Shown: one piece after another, positions 1-6,481 of the stretch
How the letters are laid out: every line of letters starts with the position of its first letter
Numbering within the stretch: position 1 is the first letter of the stretch
NCBI GenBank assembly: GCA_016938245.1
Contig: JAFGUY010000027.1
Coordinates: 1 to 7,401, forward strand
Direction of reading: 5' to 3'
Length of the DNA: 7,401 nt
Source of the DNA: Candidatus Omnitrophota bacterium
GTDB taxonomy: Bacteria; Omnitrophota; Gorgyraeia; Gygaellales; Profunditerraquicolaceae
Notes under the pieces: model-generated
What the model saw: only the letters and a program-made list of their open reading frames with translations
What the model was told of the DNA's origin: nothing
Database searches by the model: none
Program-made: the position numbers and the translations under genes

Positions 1-1066
1 ATAATTTATCCACTATTCTTAAGAAGGCTTCGACTACTTTAGGGTCGAATTGAGTACCGCTATTATTTCTAATCTCTTCTACTGCTGCCTCTTTAGTCAA
101 AGGCACCTTCCTGTAGGAGCGCGCCGAACGCATAGCTTCATAAGCATCAGCAAGATTAAGTATACGTGCACCTAATTGTATATCTTCACCCTTCCTGCCT
201 TCGGGATAACCTGATCCATCATAATGCTCATGGTGCTGACGCACTAAGTCTATCACATCATTTAGAAAAGTCAACGGCTCTAATATTTGGGCTCCGATTA
301 CAGGATGTTTACGTATCTGGGCCCACTCTTCATCGTTTAATGCACCCGGTTTCATAAGGATGCTGTCCTCCACTCCGATCTTTCCTAAATCATGCAGTTC
401 GCAGGCCTGGCGTATAATCTCAATCTCCTTGGCGGGCAGCCCCATTTCCGAAGCAATAAATATAGCGTATTTAGCTACATTCTCAGAATGGCTATGGGTA
501 TAGTGATCGCGTGCATCTATAGCCTGCGCTAACACTTTAATCGTATGCATATACGTAGAACGCAAATCTTCATACAAACGCGTAAGGTTACGCGTTGAAT
601 CTTCTATTCTCTTGGCCAAAAGCACATTTTGCTTCTCAAGAGCAAGGTTATTCTCTTTTAAACCCTGGTTAAATTTACGATTTACTAACATTAAGTTATG
701 TAACTCTATCCCCTTTTTAACCAAAAAGAAAAGCCTTTCAAGGTTTATCGGCTTGGTAATAAAATCATATATACCAATGCTAAACAGATATTCTAGAATC
801 TCGGGTTTCGCCTCGTCTAAGAAAACGATAATTACACAATCTTGGTCAATCCGCTTAAATTCTTTAATTAAATTTAGAGAGCCGGAACCTAAAGTAGCCG
901 GCTTAATAATAACGAGGTCAAAACCGTTATTGCGGAATGAATTAATCCCCGCTTCCGAAGATTCCTCGAAAAGAAGAGAATATCCTCCCTCAATCGTAAG
1001 CTGCTCCCTCAAATAACGGGAGACCTCATCATCTTCGCAGACAAACAATATCCTATTATTTTTCAC
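1..1066 (-). CDS. Pseudo-receiver plus HD-GYP phosphodiesterase (3' end cut by window edge)
   Basis: The frame is open for 355 codons from a GTG start to the window edge. Residues 1-120 form a CheY-like receiver: the acidic patch E11-D12-D13 and the conserved Lys (K105 in TKP) are present, but the phospho-acceptor Asp is Lys (K55 in DLVIIKP) and the Thr/Ser switch position is Leu (about L83). Residues 135-175 are a likely helical, coiled-coil linker. Residues 175-355 are an HD-GYP domain with H193, H225-D226, K229, H254, H278-H279, the GSGYP loop (284-288) and D307, so the metal site looks intact. The family hydrolyses c-di-GMP, and some members act on 3',3'-cGAMP. The GTG was chosen because the receiver begins immediately after it and GAGGAA lies 9 bases upstream. 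It follows the ATPase gene by 6 bases and is probably co-transcribed. Only the extreme C-terminus should be missing, unless another domain follows. Phosphorylation-independent control is inferred. Confidence 0.93.
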   Translation of the reverse strand, partial: MKNNRILFVCEDDEVSRYLREQLTIEGGYSLLFEESSEAGINSFRNNGFDLVIIKPATLGSGSLNLIKEFKRIDQDCVIIVFLDEAKPEILEYLFSIGIYDFITKPINLERLFFLVKKGIELHNLMLVNRKFNQGLKENNLALEKQNVLLAKRIEDSTRNLTRLYEDLRSTYMHTIKVLAQAIDARDHYTHSHSENVAKYAIFIASEMGLPAKEIEIIRQACELHDLGKIGVEDSILMKPGALNDEEWAQIRKHPVIGAQILEPLTFLNDVIDLVRQHHEHYDGSGYPEGRKGEDIQLGARILNLADAYEAMRSARSYRKVPLTKEAAVEEIRNNSGTQFDPKVVEAFLRIVDKL

Positions 1067-1072
1067 TATTGA

Positions 1073-2782
1073 TTATTCCTCAGTAGTAATCCTTATAGCC
1101 TCATCCAGGGTAGTTATCTCTTGTTCTACTTTTAGAAAAGCATCATCCCTTAAAGTCTTCATACCCTGCCTTTGGGCATATTGCTTAATTTCATCTAAGG
1201 GCTTTTTTTCAATAATCATTTCACGAATAGTATCATCGATTATTACCGCCTCGAGTATAGCTACCCTGCCGTAAAAACCGGTGTTATTGCAATATTTACA
1301 ACCTACGGCAGTATAAAAATCAGCCTTCCCGGTAAACCCTATTTTCTTTAAGAAATCTTCGGGTATCTCTATAAGTTTACGGCACTTTAAGCATATCTTA
1401 CGCGCCAGCCTTTGGGCACAAAGCATAACTACGCTGGAAGCTACCAAAAAAGGCTCTACCCCCATATCGATTAAACGCGTAATACTTGATATCGCATCAT
1501 TAGTATGCAGGGTAGAAAGAACAATCTGTCCGGTAAGGGCTGCTTTTATAGCGATATCCGCAGTCTCTGAATCGCGAATCTCGCCGATCATAATCACATC
1601 AGGGCTTTGCCGCAAAAGAGAACGTAAGCCCGATGCAAAACCAAGCCCTATATCAGGCTTTACCTGTATTTGAGTAATACCCTCAACCTGATATTCAACC
1701 GGGTCTTCAATAGTAATAATATTCTTTTCAGGCGTATTTAACTGGTTTAAAACCGAGTAAAGCGTAGTGGATTTTCCCGAACCTGTTGGCCCGGTTACTA
1801 GAATCATCCCGAATGGCTTGGCTATTGCCTCTTTAAAAACACGCTCCGGCTGTTCTGAAAACCCGAGTTTATTCAAGCCGATAGAAAGATTTTCTTTGTC
1901 AAGCGCGCGCAAAACAAACTTTTGCCCAAAAGTTGTAGGAAGCCCGGATACGCGAAAATCAACCTCTTTGCCTTCAAGCCTCACTTTAAAACGCCCGTCC
2001 TGAGGTATGCGGTTTTCGGTTATATCCAAATTTGATATAATTTTAATGCGCGCTAGGATAGCATTCTGTTTTGCCTTAGGAATCTTAAATACGTCGTGTA
2101 AGGCTCCGTCAATGCGATAGCGGATACGCAGGCAACCTTGTTCCGGCTCGATATGTATATCAGAAGCGCGTTTCTTTAAAGCCTGATTTAGCATAAGGTC
2201 AACGAGCTTAACGATAGGGGTTTTCTCGCTCTCCTCCAGGGCAGAAGAAAGCTCTATCTCCTCTTGCTTAACCAGTTCAACTTCGGTTTTGTCTTCTGAG
2301 TCCTGCTGCAAAGAAACATCGTCTAAAATCTGCTCCATATCTTTGGAACCTAACCCGTACTGAGATTCTATAGAACGCAATATCTCTTCATCTGGGCTTA
2401 ATACCGTATCGATATTGCATCCGGTAAGAGTTTTAAGGTCATCGAGGGCAAATATATTCAAAGGATCAGACATGGCCACGGTAATGGTATTGCCAAAACG
2501 CGATATAGGAATAAGATTATAAAGCCTTGCTATGCGCTCCGGGACGAGGCCGATAATTTCCGAAGGAAACTTATATTTTGATAAGTTTAATGTAGGCATA
2601 TAAAGCTCTTCCGAAAGTAAAGAAAGCAAAGTCTCGTCCTGAATCATATCCTCATCAATAAGGACTTTTCTTAAAGGAATACCCTTCTCCTTCTGAAGGT
2701 TAAGGGCCTTCTTTAGCTGCTCATCGTTAATATGCCCGTTTTTAACGAGTATCTCAATTATTTTATCTTTAAGTGTCTGCAT
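1073..2782 (-). CDS. GspE/PilB-family type II secretion / type IV pilus assembly ATPase (copy A)
   Basis: This 569-residue protein is the usual full length for the hexameric cytoplasmic ATPases that power pilin or pseudopilin polymerisation at the inner membrane. Residues 1-140 are a GspE N-terminal (MshEN-like) domain, including the SDPLNIFALDDL segment at 105-116. An acidic linker follows (about 145-188). The ATPase part has SDIHIEP (207-213), RIDG (223-226), Walker A GPTGSGKST (331-339), the Asp box TIEDPVEY (357-364), Walker B DVIMIGEIRD (395-404) and the His box STLHTND (423-429). A zinc-type tetracysteine is at C464, C467, C495 and C498. The N-domain and tetracysteine argue against a PilT retraction ATPase. 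The usual GEK after LPT is GQK (286-288). In the two 24-residue c-di-GMP motifs the leading Arg is lost from both (K7, P36), and the last Gln of the second is E59. It starts 18 bases after copy B, with only a weak AAAGA-like ribosome site. PilB and GspE cannot be told apart without the pilin and platform genes. Confidence 0.95.
   Translation of the reverse strand: MQTLKDKIIEILVKNGHINDEQLKKALNLQKEKGIPLRKVLIDEDMIQDETLLSLLSEELYMPTLNLSKYKFPSEIIGLVPERIARLYNLIPISRFGNTITVAMSDPLNIFALDDLKTLTGCNIDTVLSPDEEILRSIESQYGLGSKDMEQILDDVSLQQDSEDKTEVELVKQEEIELSSALEESEKTPIVKLVDLMLNQALKKRASDIHIEPEQGCLRIRYRIDGALHDVFKIPKAKQNAILARIKIISNLDITENRIPQDGRFKVRLEGKEVDFRVSGLPTTFGQKFVLRALDKENLSIGLNKLGFSEQPERVFKEAIAKPFGMILVTGPTGSGKSTTLYSVLNQLNTPEKNIITIEDPVEYQVEGITQIQVKPDIGLGFASGLRSLLRQSPDVIMIGEIRDSETADIAIKAALTGQIVLSTLHTNDAISSITRLIDMGVEPFLVASSVVMLCAQRLARKICLKCRKLIEIPEDFLKKIGFTGKADFYTAVGCKYCNNTGFYGRVAILEAVIIDDTIREMIIEKKPLDEIKQYAQRQGMKTLRDDAFLKVEQEITTLDEAIRITTEE
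1076..1081 (-). promoter_or_regulatory. Ribosome binding site supporting the GTG start of the HD-GYP gene
   Basis: GAGGAA on the minus strand ends 9 bases before the GTG at 1066-1064. It overlaps the last codons of the upstream ATPase gene, whose TAA is at 1075-1073. This favours GTG over the TTG six codons further in, and suggests translational coupling to the ATPase gene. Confidence 0.55.
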
Positions 2783-2800
2783 TATTCTTTAGTCTACAAC

Positions 2801-4516
2801 TTATTCATCAGGGGCAGTTACCCGTAAGACTTCTTCCAACGTTGTTAGCCCATTAAAAACCTGCAACAGACCATCTTCTCTTAAGGTTATCATCCCCTCT
2901 GACCTTGCTTTTTGTTTTATAACATGCTCCTGTGCCCGGGATAGAATTAAATCGCGTACAGAACTGGAAAGCAATAATACTTCTGCAATGCCTGTCCTGC
3001 CGATATAGCCCATATTGAAACAGTTTGAGCATCCTTTCCCGCGGAAGAATCTTAAATTCTTTTCTTTTTCTATACTTATTTTCAAATTATCCAATACCTC
3101 TTTCTTTACGGTATATTCCTCTTTGCAATGAGGGCAGATCCTGCGCACAAGGCGCTGAGCCACAACGCAAACCAATGATGAATTAATCAAATAAGGCTCC
3201 ACCCCCATGTTCACCAGGCGCACCACTGCCCCGGGAGCAGTAGTAGTATGTAAAGTAGATAAGACTAAATGTCCGGTAAGGGCGGATTTTATGGCGATAT
3301 CCACGGTTTCATAATCACGGATCTCTCCGATCATGATAACGTTAGGATCCTGCCTTAATATTGAACGCAGAGATGCGGCAAAGGTCAAGCCTATCTCAGG
3401 CCGGGCAGTAACCTGATTGATCCCTTCGAGCTGAAATTCAACAGGGTCTTCTACGGTAACAATATTCTTATCCGGGCTATCCACTAATTTTAGTATTGAA
3501 TAAAGTGTAGTAGTTTTGCCGCTTCCGGTAGGCCCGCAAATAAGCATCATTCCGTGCGGCAGTTTTGCTACCTTAGTAAGGCTGGCTATAATAGTCTTAC
3601 TGAAACCCAGCTTTTCAATATTAAGCGTAGCTTGGGATTTATCTAATATACGAACTGCTACCTTTTCGCCAAGGCTGGAGGGAAGTATGGAGACCCTGAA
3701 GTCAACCTCTTTCCCGGAGAATTTCATTTTAAAACGCCCGTCCTGAGGAAGCCTGTGTTCGGCAATGTTTAAATCAGACATTACTTTAATCCTTGATACA
3801 ATTGAAACATGGACATTCTTAGGAGGGGCTTTCTCTTCATGCAAGATTCCGTCGATACGGAAGCGTATGCGCAGCCTTTTACTAAAAGGCTCGATAAGGA
3901 TATCCGAACCCTTCTTTCTTACCGCATCTTCCAGTATCATATTGGTAATCTGTATAACCGGAGCCTGCCTGCTTATAACATCAAGCTCTTGATCAGAAGG
4001 CAAAATCTCTTTTTCTTCACGGATTAATTCTATGGAAGAAACGGACATCTCTTTCACTAAATCGTCAATTACCCCTTTAGTAGAATCAGGGTAAATTAAA
4101 TCTATGGTCATGGCGATATCCTGGCTGCTGGAGATAATCGGATTTATTTTATACCCGGTTAAAGACGCAACATGATCAATAGCAAAAATATTTAACGGAT
4201 CTGCCGTAGCGAGAGTAATTGTTTTTCCGATCTTAGAAAGAGGGACTATCTGATAATGGCGGGCAATATTAACGGGTACTACTTTAACAACTTCAGGATC
4301 AATCTTAAAACGCTTAAGGTCTATAAGCGGAAGGCCTAATCCTTCGCTTAAGGTAGAGACTAATTCACTCTCCTTAATAAATTTCAAAGCGACAATAATA
4401 TCGCTAAGCCTGCCTCCTTTTTCCTTTTGAACTACAAGTGCCTGTTCAAGCTGCTCTTGAGTAATTAGCTTATTATTTATCAGGATCTCGGTTAGGCGGT
4501 CTTTTAAGGATACCAT
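2801..4516 (-). CDS. GspE/PilB-family type II secretion / type IV pilus assembly ATPase (copy B)
   Basis: This 571-residue tandem paralogue of copy A shares 19 of its first 34 residues with it and the same domain order. Residues 1-140 are the MshEN-like N-domain, with ADPLNIFAIDH at 105-115. The ATPase core has Walker A GPTGSGKTT (328-336), the Asp box TVEDPVEF (354-361), Walker B NVIMIGEIRD (392-401), the His box STLHTTT (420-426) and a tetracysteine at C461, C464, C496 and C499. It therefore looks catalytically competent. SDIHIEP of copy A is SDILIEP here (L207), whereas GEK is canonical (283-285). Of the three N-domains in the window, this one alone keeps the Arg-Leu pair at the start of both c-di-GMP half-motifs (R7-L8 and R36-L37), though the final Gln of the second half is G59. 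It starts 2 bases after the stop of the stand-alone N-domain gene with no clear Shine-Dalgarno, so translation is probably coupled. The two motors could serve different fibres or form mixed assemblies; this is inference. Confidence 0.95.
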   Translation of the reverse strand: MVSLKDRLTEILINNKLITQEQLEQALVVQKEKGGRLSDIIVALKFIKESELVSTLSEGLGLPLIDLKRFKIDPEVVKVVPVNIARHYQIVPLSKIGKTITLATADPLNIFAIDHVASLTGYKINPIISSSQDIAMTIDLIYPDSTKGVIDDLVKEMSVSSIELIREEKEILPSDQELDVISRQAPVIQITNMILEDAVRKKGSDILIEPFSKRLRIRFRIDGILHEEKAPPKNVHVSIVSRIKVMSDLNIAEHRLPQDGRFKMKFSGKEVDFRVSILPSSLGEKVAVRILDKSQATLNIEKLGFSKTIIASLTKVAKLPHGMMLICGPTGSGKTTTLYSILKLVDSPDKNIVTVEDPVEFQLEGINQVTARPEIGLTFAASLRSILRQDPNVIMIGEIRDYETVDIAIKSALTGHLVLSTLHTTTAPGAVVRLVNMGVEPYLINSSLVCVVAQRLVRRICPHCKEEYTVKKEVLDNLKISIEKEKNLRFFRGKGCSNCFNMGYIGRTGIAEVLLLSSSVRDLILSRAQEHVIKQKARSEGMITLREDGLLQVFNGLTTLEEVLRVTAPDE

Positions 4517-4518
4517 TA

Positions 4519-4965
4519 TTACTTATCTTTATAATATTTTTCTATCGCGCGCTTTATATCTGAAGAAGTAGAAACAAATGTCTGGACACTGCACCCGGAT
4601 AAAAGTTCCACATCTTCAATCGCCTGTATATTAAGCGGGTTAGACATAGCCAAAGTAAGATTGTTACCGATTCTATCAACCGGCATAAGAAGATACTGGC
4701 GGGCAACCCGTCCGGGGACAACATTAATAATCTCAGAGTTAATGTCGTAATTACCTAAAGGCAGATACGGAAAACCGTACTGCGTAGTCAAAGACTGGAC
4801 GATATCCTCTTCTTTAACAAAACCAAGCTCCACCAGAAGTTCTCCGATAAGCCCGCCTTTTTCTTTCTGGACATTCAAGGCCTTCTCTAATTGCTGGTCA
4901 TTAATTATGCCGCGCTCAATCAACAATTCCCCGAGCTGTTTATTTATTATCTTCCTTAAAGGCAT
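4519..4965 (-). CDS. Stand-alone GspE N-terminal (MshEN-like) domain protein
   Basis: This 148-residue protein matches the N-terminal domain of the two ATPases that follow, and ends where their linker would begin, with no Walker motifs or zinc site. Two 24-residue half-motifs lie at residues 10-33 and 39-62, separated by the five-residue spacer KEKGG; this is the geometry of the c-di-GMP-binding MshEN domain. The hydrophobic positions, the glycines (12, 19, 41, 48) and the closing glutamines (Q33, Q62) are kept, but the leading Arg is Gln (Q10) in the first half and Leu (L39) in the second. SNPLNIQAIED (108-118) is the second family signature. The start fits the N-termini of the paralogues. 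AAGGAG at 4984-4979 is the nearest ribosome site, 13 bases away and inside the end of the GGDEF gene. No ATPase remnant follows: the next ATG comes 2 bases after the stop, so this looks like a deliberate small gene. A role as adaptor, decoy or nucleotide sensor for the motors is inferred. Confidence 0.9.
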   Translation of the reverse strand: MPLRKIINKQLGELLIERGIINDQQLEKALNVQKEKGGLIGELLVELGFVKEEDIVQSLTTQYGFPYLPLGNYDINSEIINVVPGRVARQYLLMPVDRIGNNLTLAMSNPLNIQAIEDVELLSGCSVQTFVSTSSDIKRAIEKYYKDK

Positions 4966-4972
4966 AGATTCT

Positions 4973-6403
4973 TTAACACTCCTTAAATATAACTACGCGG
5001 TTTCTGCCGCTATTCTTTGCGACCTGTAATAAATCTTTGGCCTTATCCATCAACTCGCCGGAAGTAATCCCGTCTAGGGGATTCTCGCTTACCCCGGCAC
5101 TTACCGTAATCTTCTTTACGGGATCTTTATCTTCGCTATAAGCAAATTCTATCTTCTTTCTTATATCCTCGGCTATCTCCTGCGCCTGCCTCTTGTTCTT
5201 CTCCGGTAATATAATTGCGAATTCATCATCTCCAATCCTGCCTACGCGGTCAATCTCGCTTACCGAATCTTTAATTAAAGCAGCGATTCTTTTTATCACT
5301 GATTCCGCCTGAAGAGCGCCGAAAGACTGGTTATATTTCTTAAAACTATCAATATCCACTATAATAAAAGCACAGGGCCTGCGGTAAACTATAGCCCTTT
5401 TAATCTCTTCTTGCAAACGATTGTGCATAAAAGCCTCGTTATATAGTCCGGTAAGCGTATCTTTAACCTCGAGCCTCTTGACATTATGCACCAAAATGTC
5501 ATTCTCAATGGCTATAGCCACCTGCTTTACGAATATATCCAATAATTCTATATCCTCTTTAGTATAAGAAAAATCTTCGCGTATATTGCCTATCCCCAAT
5601 AGCGCCACAACCCTTTTACGTAAGGATACCGGAAGAAGCAGGGTATTTTTAAGTTTAAGTTTTTCACGCACAAAAGAAGAAAAATCTTTAGAGAGCACTT
5701 CTTTCTTATCCGATACTATAACCTTATTGCCGTTAGAAATTTGATAAAAAATATCTTCTGCCGGGCCTATTTTTATACCCGTAAGAGAATCCGAATTAGC
5801 CCCTTCGGATACGCGCAGGGAAAAAGTCTCCTGACCTTCATCTCTAAAGAAAAGGTAAGCTAAATCAGAATTAGCCAGAAGCCTTGTTTTTTCAACCACT
5901 ATCTTAAACACATCATCCACTTTTTCAGACTGGGATATCTGTGAACTAATCTGCAGTAAACTCGAAAGAACAATAACCCTTTTTTGGATACCTAAATTAA
6001 TCTCGGTAGTTCTCTCGCTATAAGACTTCAGCTCTTCCATATTGCTACGTATACGCTGGGTAAGCTTATTAAGAGCATCCCCTAAATCGCCGACCTCATC
6101 CCCGCTGGAAATATTCGGCATACAGGTTAAATCTCCCGCAGCGATCATTTTAGCGTCTGAAGTAACCGAAAGTACCCGGTCAAAGACTTCCTTGATTACG
6201 AAAAATCCGATTATAGCAATAACAATACTGATAAAAAGAGAAAAAATTATATCTATTTTTGGCCCTACACGCGGCAGGATATGCGAAGAGACAAGGTAGG
6301 TACTTACCAGTAAAGGCAAAACAGACATTAAAGCAGCAGAGACAATTAATTTATGCTTAAGCCCACACGAAGACAAAGACAGAAACCCGTGATTCTTCGC
6401 CAT
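4973..6403 (-). CDS. Membrane HAMP-GAF-GGDEF protein, putative diguanylate cyclase with altered active-site signature
   Basis: The protein has 476 residues from the chosen start. Two hydrophobic helices (about 19-43 and 50-70) are joined by a loop of about seven residues, so there is almost no periplasmic sensor. A HAMP domain (about 71-124, with AAGDL and GDEVGDL), a GAF domain (about 144-301) and a GGDEF domain (311-474, with TLTGLYN at 316-322) follow. Metal-binding D350 and guanine-contacting N358 are present. The signature GGDEF is GDDEF (391-395), the usual GHxxGD stretch is GALQAE (362-367), placing Glu at the Asp that contacts guanine in PleD, and the RxxD inhibitory site is SEID (382-385). 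Activity may be altered or lost, or the nucleotide product may differ. The ATG at 6403 is preferred because a perfect GGAGGT lies just before it; an in-frame ATG four codons earlier (6415) would place that GGAGGT inside the gene and has no ribosome site. It is first in the proposed operon; the GAF domain or membrane state may be its input. Confidence 0.9.
   Translation of the reverse strand: MAKNHGFLSLSSCGLKHKLIVSAALMSVLPLLVSTYLVSSHILPRVGPKIDIIFSLFISIVIAIIGFFVIKEVFDRVLSVTSDAKMIAAGDLTCMPNISSGDEVGDLGDALNKLTQRIRSNMEELKSYSERTTEINLGIQKRVIVLSSLLQISSQISQSEKVDDVFKIVVEKTRLLANSDLAYLFFRDEGQETFSLRVSEGANSDSLTGIKIGPAEDIFYQISNGNKVIVSDKKEVLSKDFSSFVREKLKLKNTLLLPVSLRKRVVALLGIGNIREDFSYTKEDIELLDIFVKQVAIAIENDILVHNVKRLEVKDTLTGLYNEAFMHNRLQEEIKRAIVYRRPCAFIIVDIDSFKKYNQSFGALQAESVIKRIAALIKDSVSEIDRVGRIGDDEFAIILPEKNKRQAQEIAEDIRKKIEFAYSEDKDPVKKITVSAGVSENPLDGITSGELMDKAKDLLQVAKNSGRNRVVIFKEC
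4979..4984 (-). promoter_or_regulatory. Distant ribosome binding site of the stand-alone N-domain gene
   Basis: AAGGAG on the minus strand lies within the last codons of the GGDEF gene and 13 bases before the ATG at 4965-4963. The spacing is longer than usual, so translational coupling to the upstream gene, whose TAA is at 4975-4973, is likely. Confidence 0.4.
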
Positions 6404-6407
6404 TTTT

Positions 6408-6413
6408 ACCTCC
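6408..6413 (-). promoter_or_regulatory. Shine-Dalgarno that decides the GGDEF gene start
   Basis: A perfect GGAGGT on the minus strand is followed by four A bases and then the ATG at 6403-6401. The upstream in-frame ATG at 6415-6413 overlaps this site and is preceded by AT-rich sequence without a purine-rich box, so the shorter protein is favoured. Confidence 0.8.
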
Positions 6414-6452
6414 ATGTATTTTAAAGGACAAATTTAGTAATTTTCTTAAAGA

Positions 6453-6481
6453 ATTATACTCCTTATCTTATTATATGGCAA
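6453..6481 (-). promoter_or_regulatory. Sigma70-type promoter for the GGDEF-ATPase-HD-GYP operon
   Basis: On the minus strand, TTGCCA (6481-6476, five of six matches to the -35 consensus) and a perfect TATAAT (6458-6453) are separated by exactly 17 bases. The -35 box overlaps the last codons and stop region of the radical SAM gene. Transcription would start near 6446, giving a leader of about 43 bases before the GGDEF ATG. The rest of the 67-base gap (6404-6470) shows no convincing terminator hairpin, so read-through from the radical SAM gene is also possible. The AT-rich context allows some chance of coincidence. Confidence 0.65.

Larger units (their letters stand above)
1..6446 (-). other. 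Predicted five-gene operon (GGDEF, N-domain, two ATPases, HD-GYP)
   Basis: The five genes share a strand, with gaps of 7, 2, 18 and 6 bases and no room for internal terminators. The only clear promoter lies just before the first gene. Several ribosome sites sit inside the preceding gene, which suggests coupled translation and fixed stoichiometry. The 3' end lies outside the window. Confidence 0.7.

Noticed and set aside
612..1016. A 134-codon plus-strand open frame opposite the receiver/HD-GYP gene
   Set aside because: The minus-strand frame here encodes a clear receiver and linker, and the plus-strand product shows no family motif. It is a shadow; the shorter plus-strand frames at 166-357, 1767-2003, 3516-3746, 3765-3992, 3809-4027 and 6042-6299 are likewise opposite conserved coding sequence.
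1073..4516. One of the ATPases being a PilT-type retraction motor
   Set aside because: Both have about 570 residues, an MshEN-like N-domain and a tetracysteine motif, which are features of the GspE/PilB group; PilT is shorter and lacks them.
4517..4521. A frameshift splitting one ATPase gene into the stand-alone N-domain and copy B
   Set aside because: Copy B has its own complete N-domain aligned from its first residue, so joining the two would give a duplicated N-domain rather than a restored normal protein.
6404..6415. ATG at 6415 as the start of the GGDEF gene
   Set aside because: It has no upstream Shine-Dalgarno, and its first codons contain the perfect GGAGGT that serves the ATG at 6403.
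6441..6455. A small inverted repeat (TTCTT/AAGAA) in the gap as a terminator of the radical SAM gene
   Set aside because: The stem is five AT-rich pairs around a single-base loop with no GC core, so it is not a credible intrinsic terminator.
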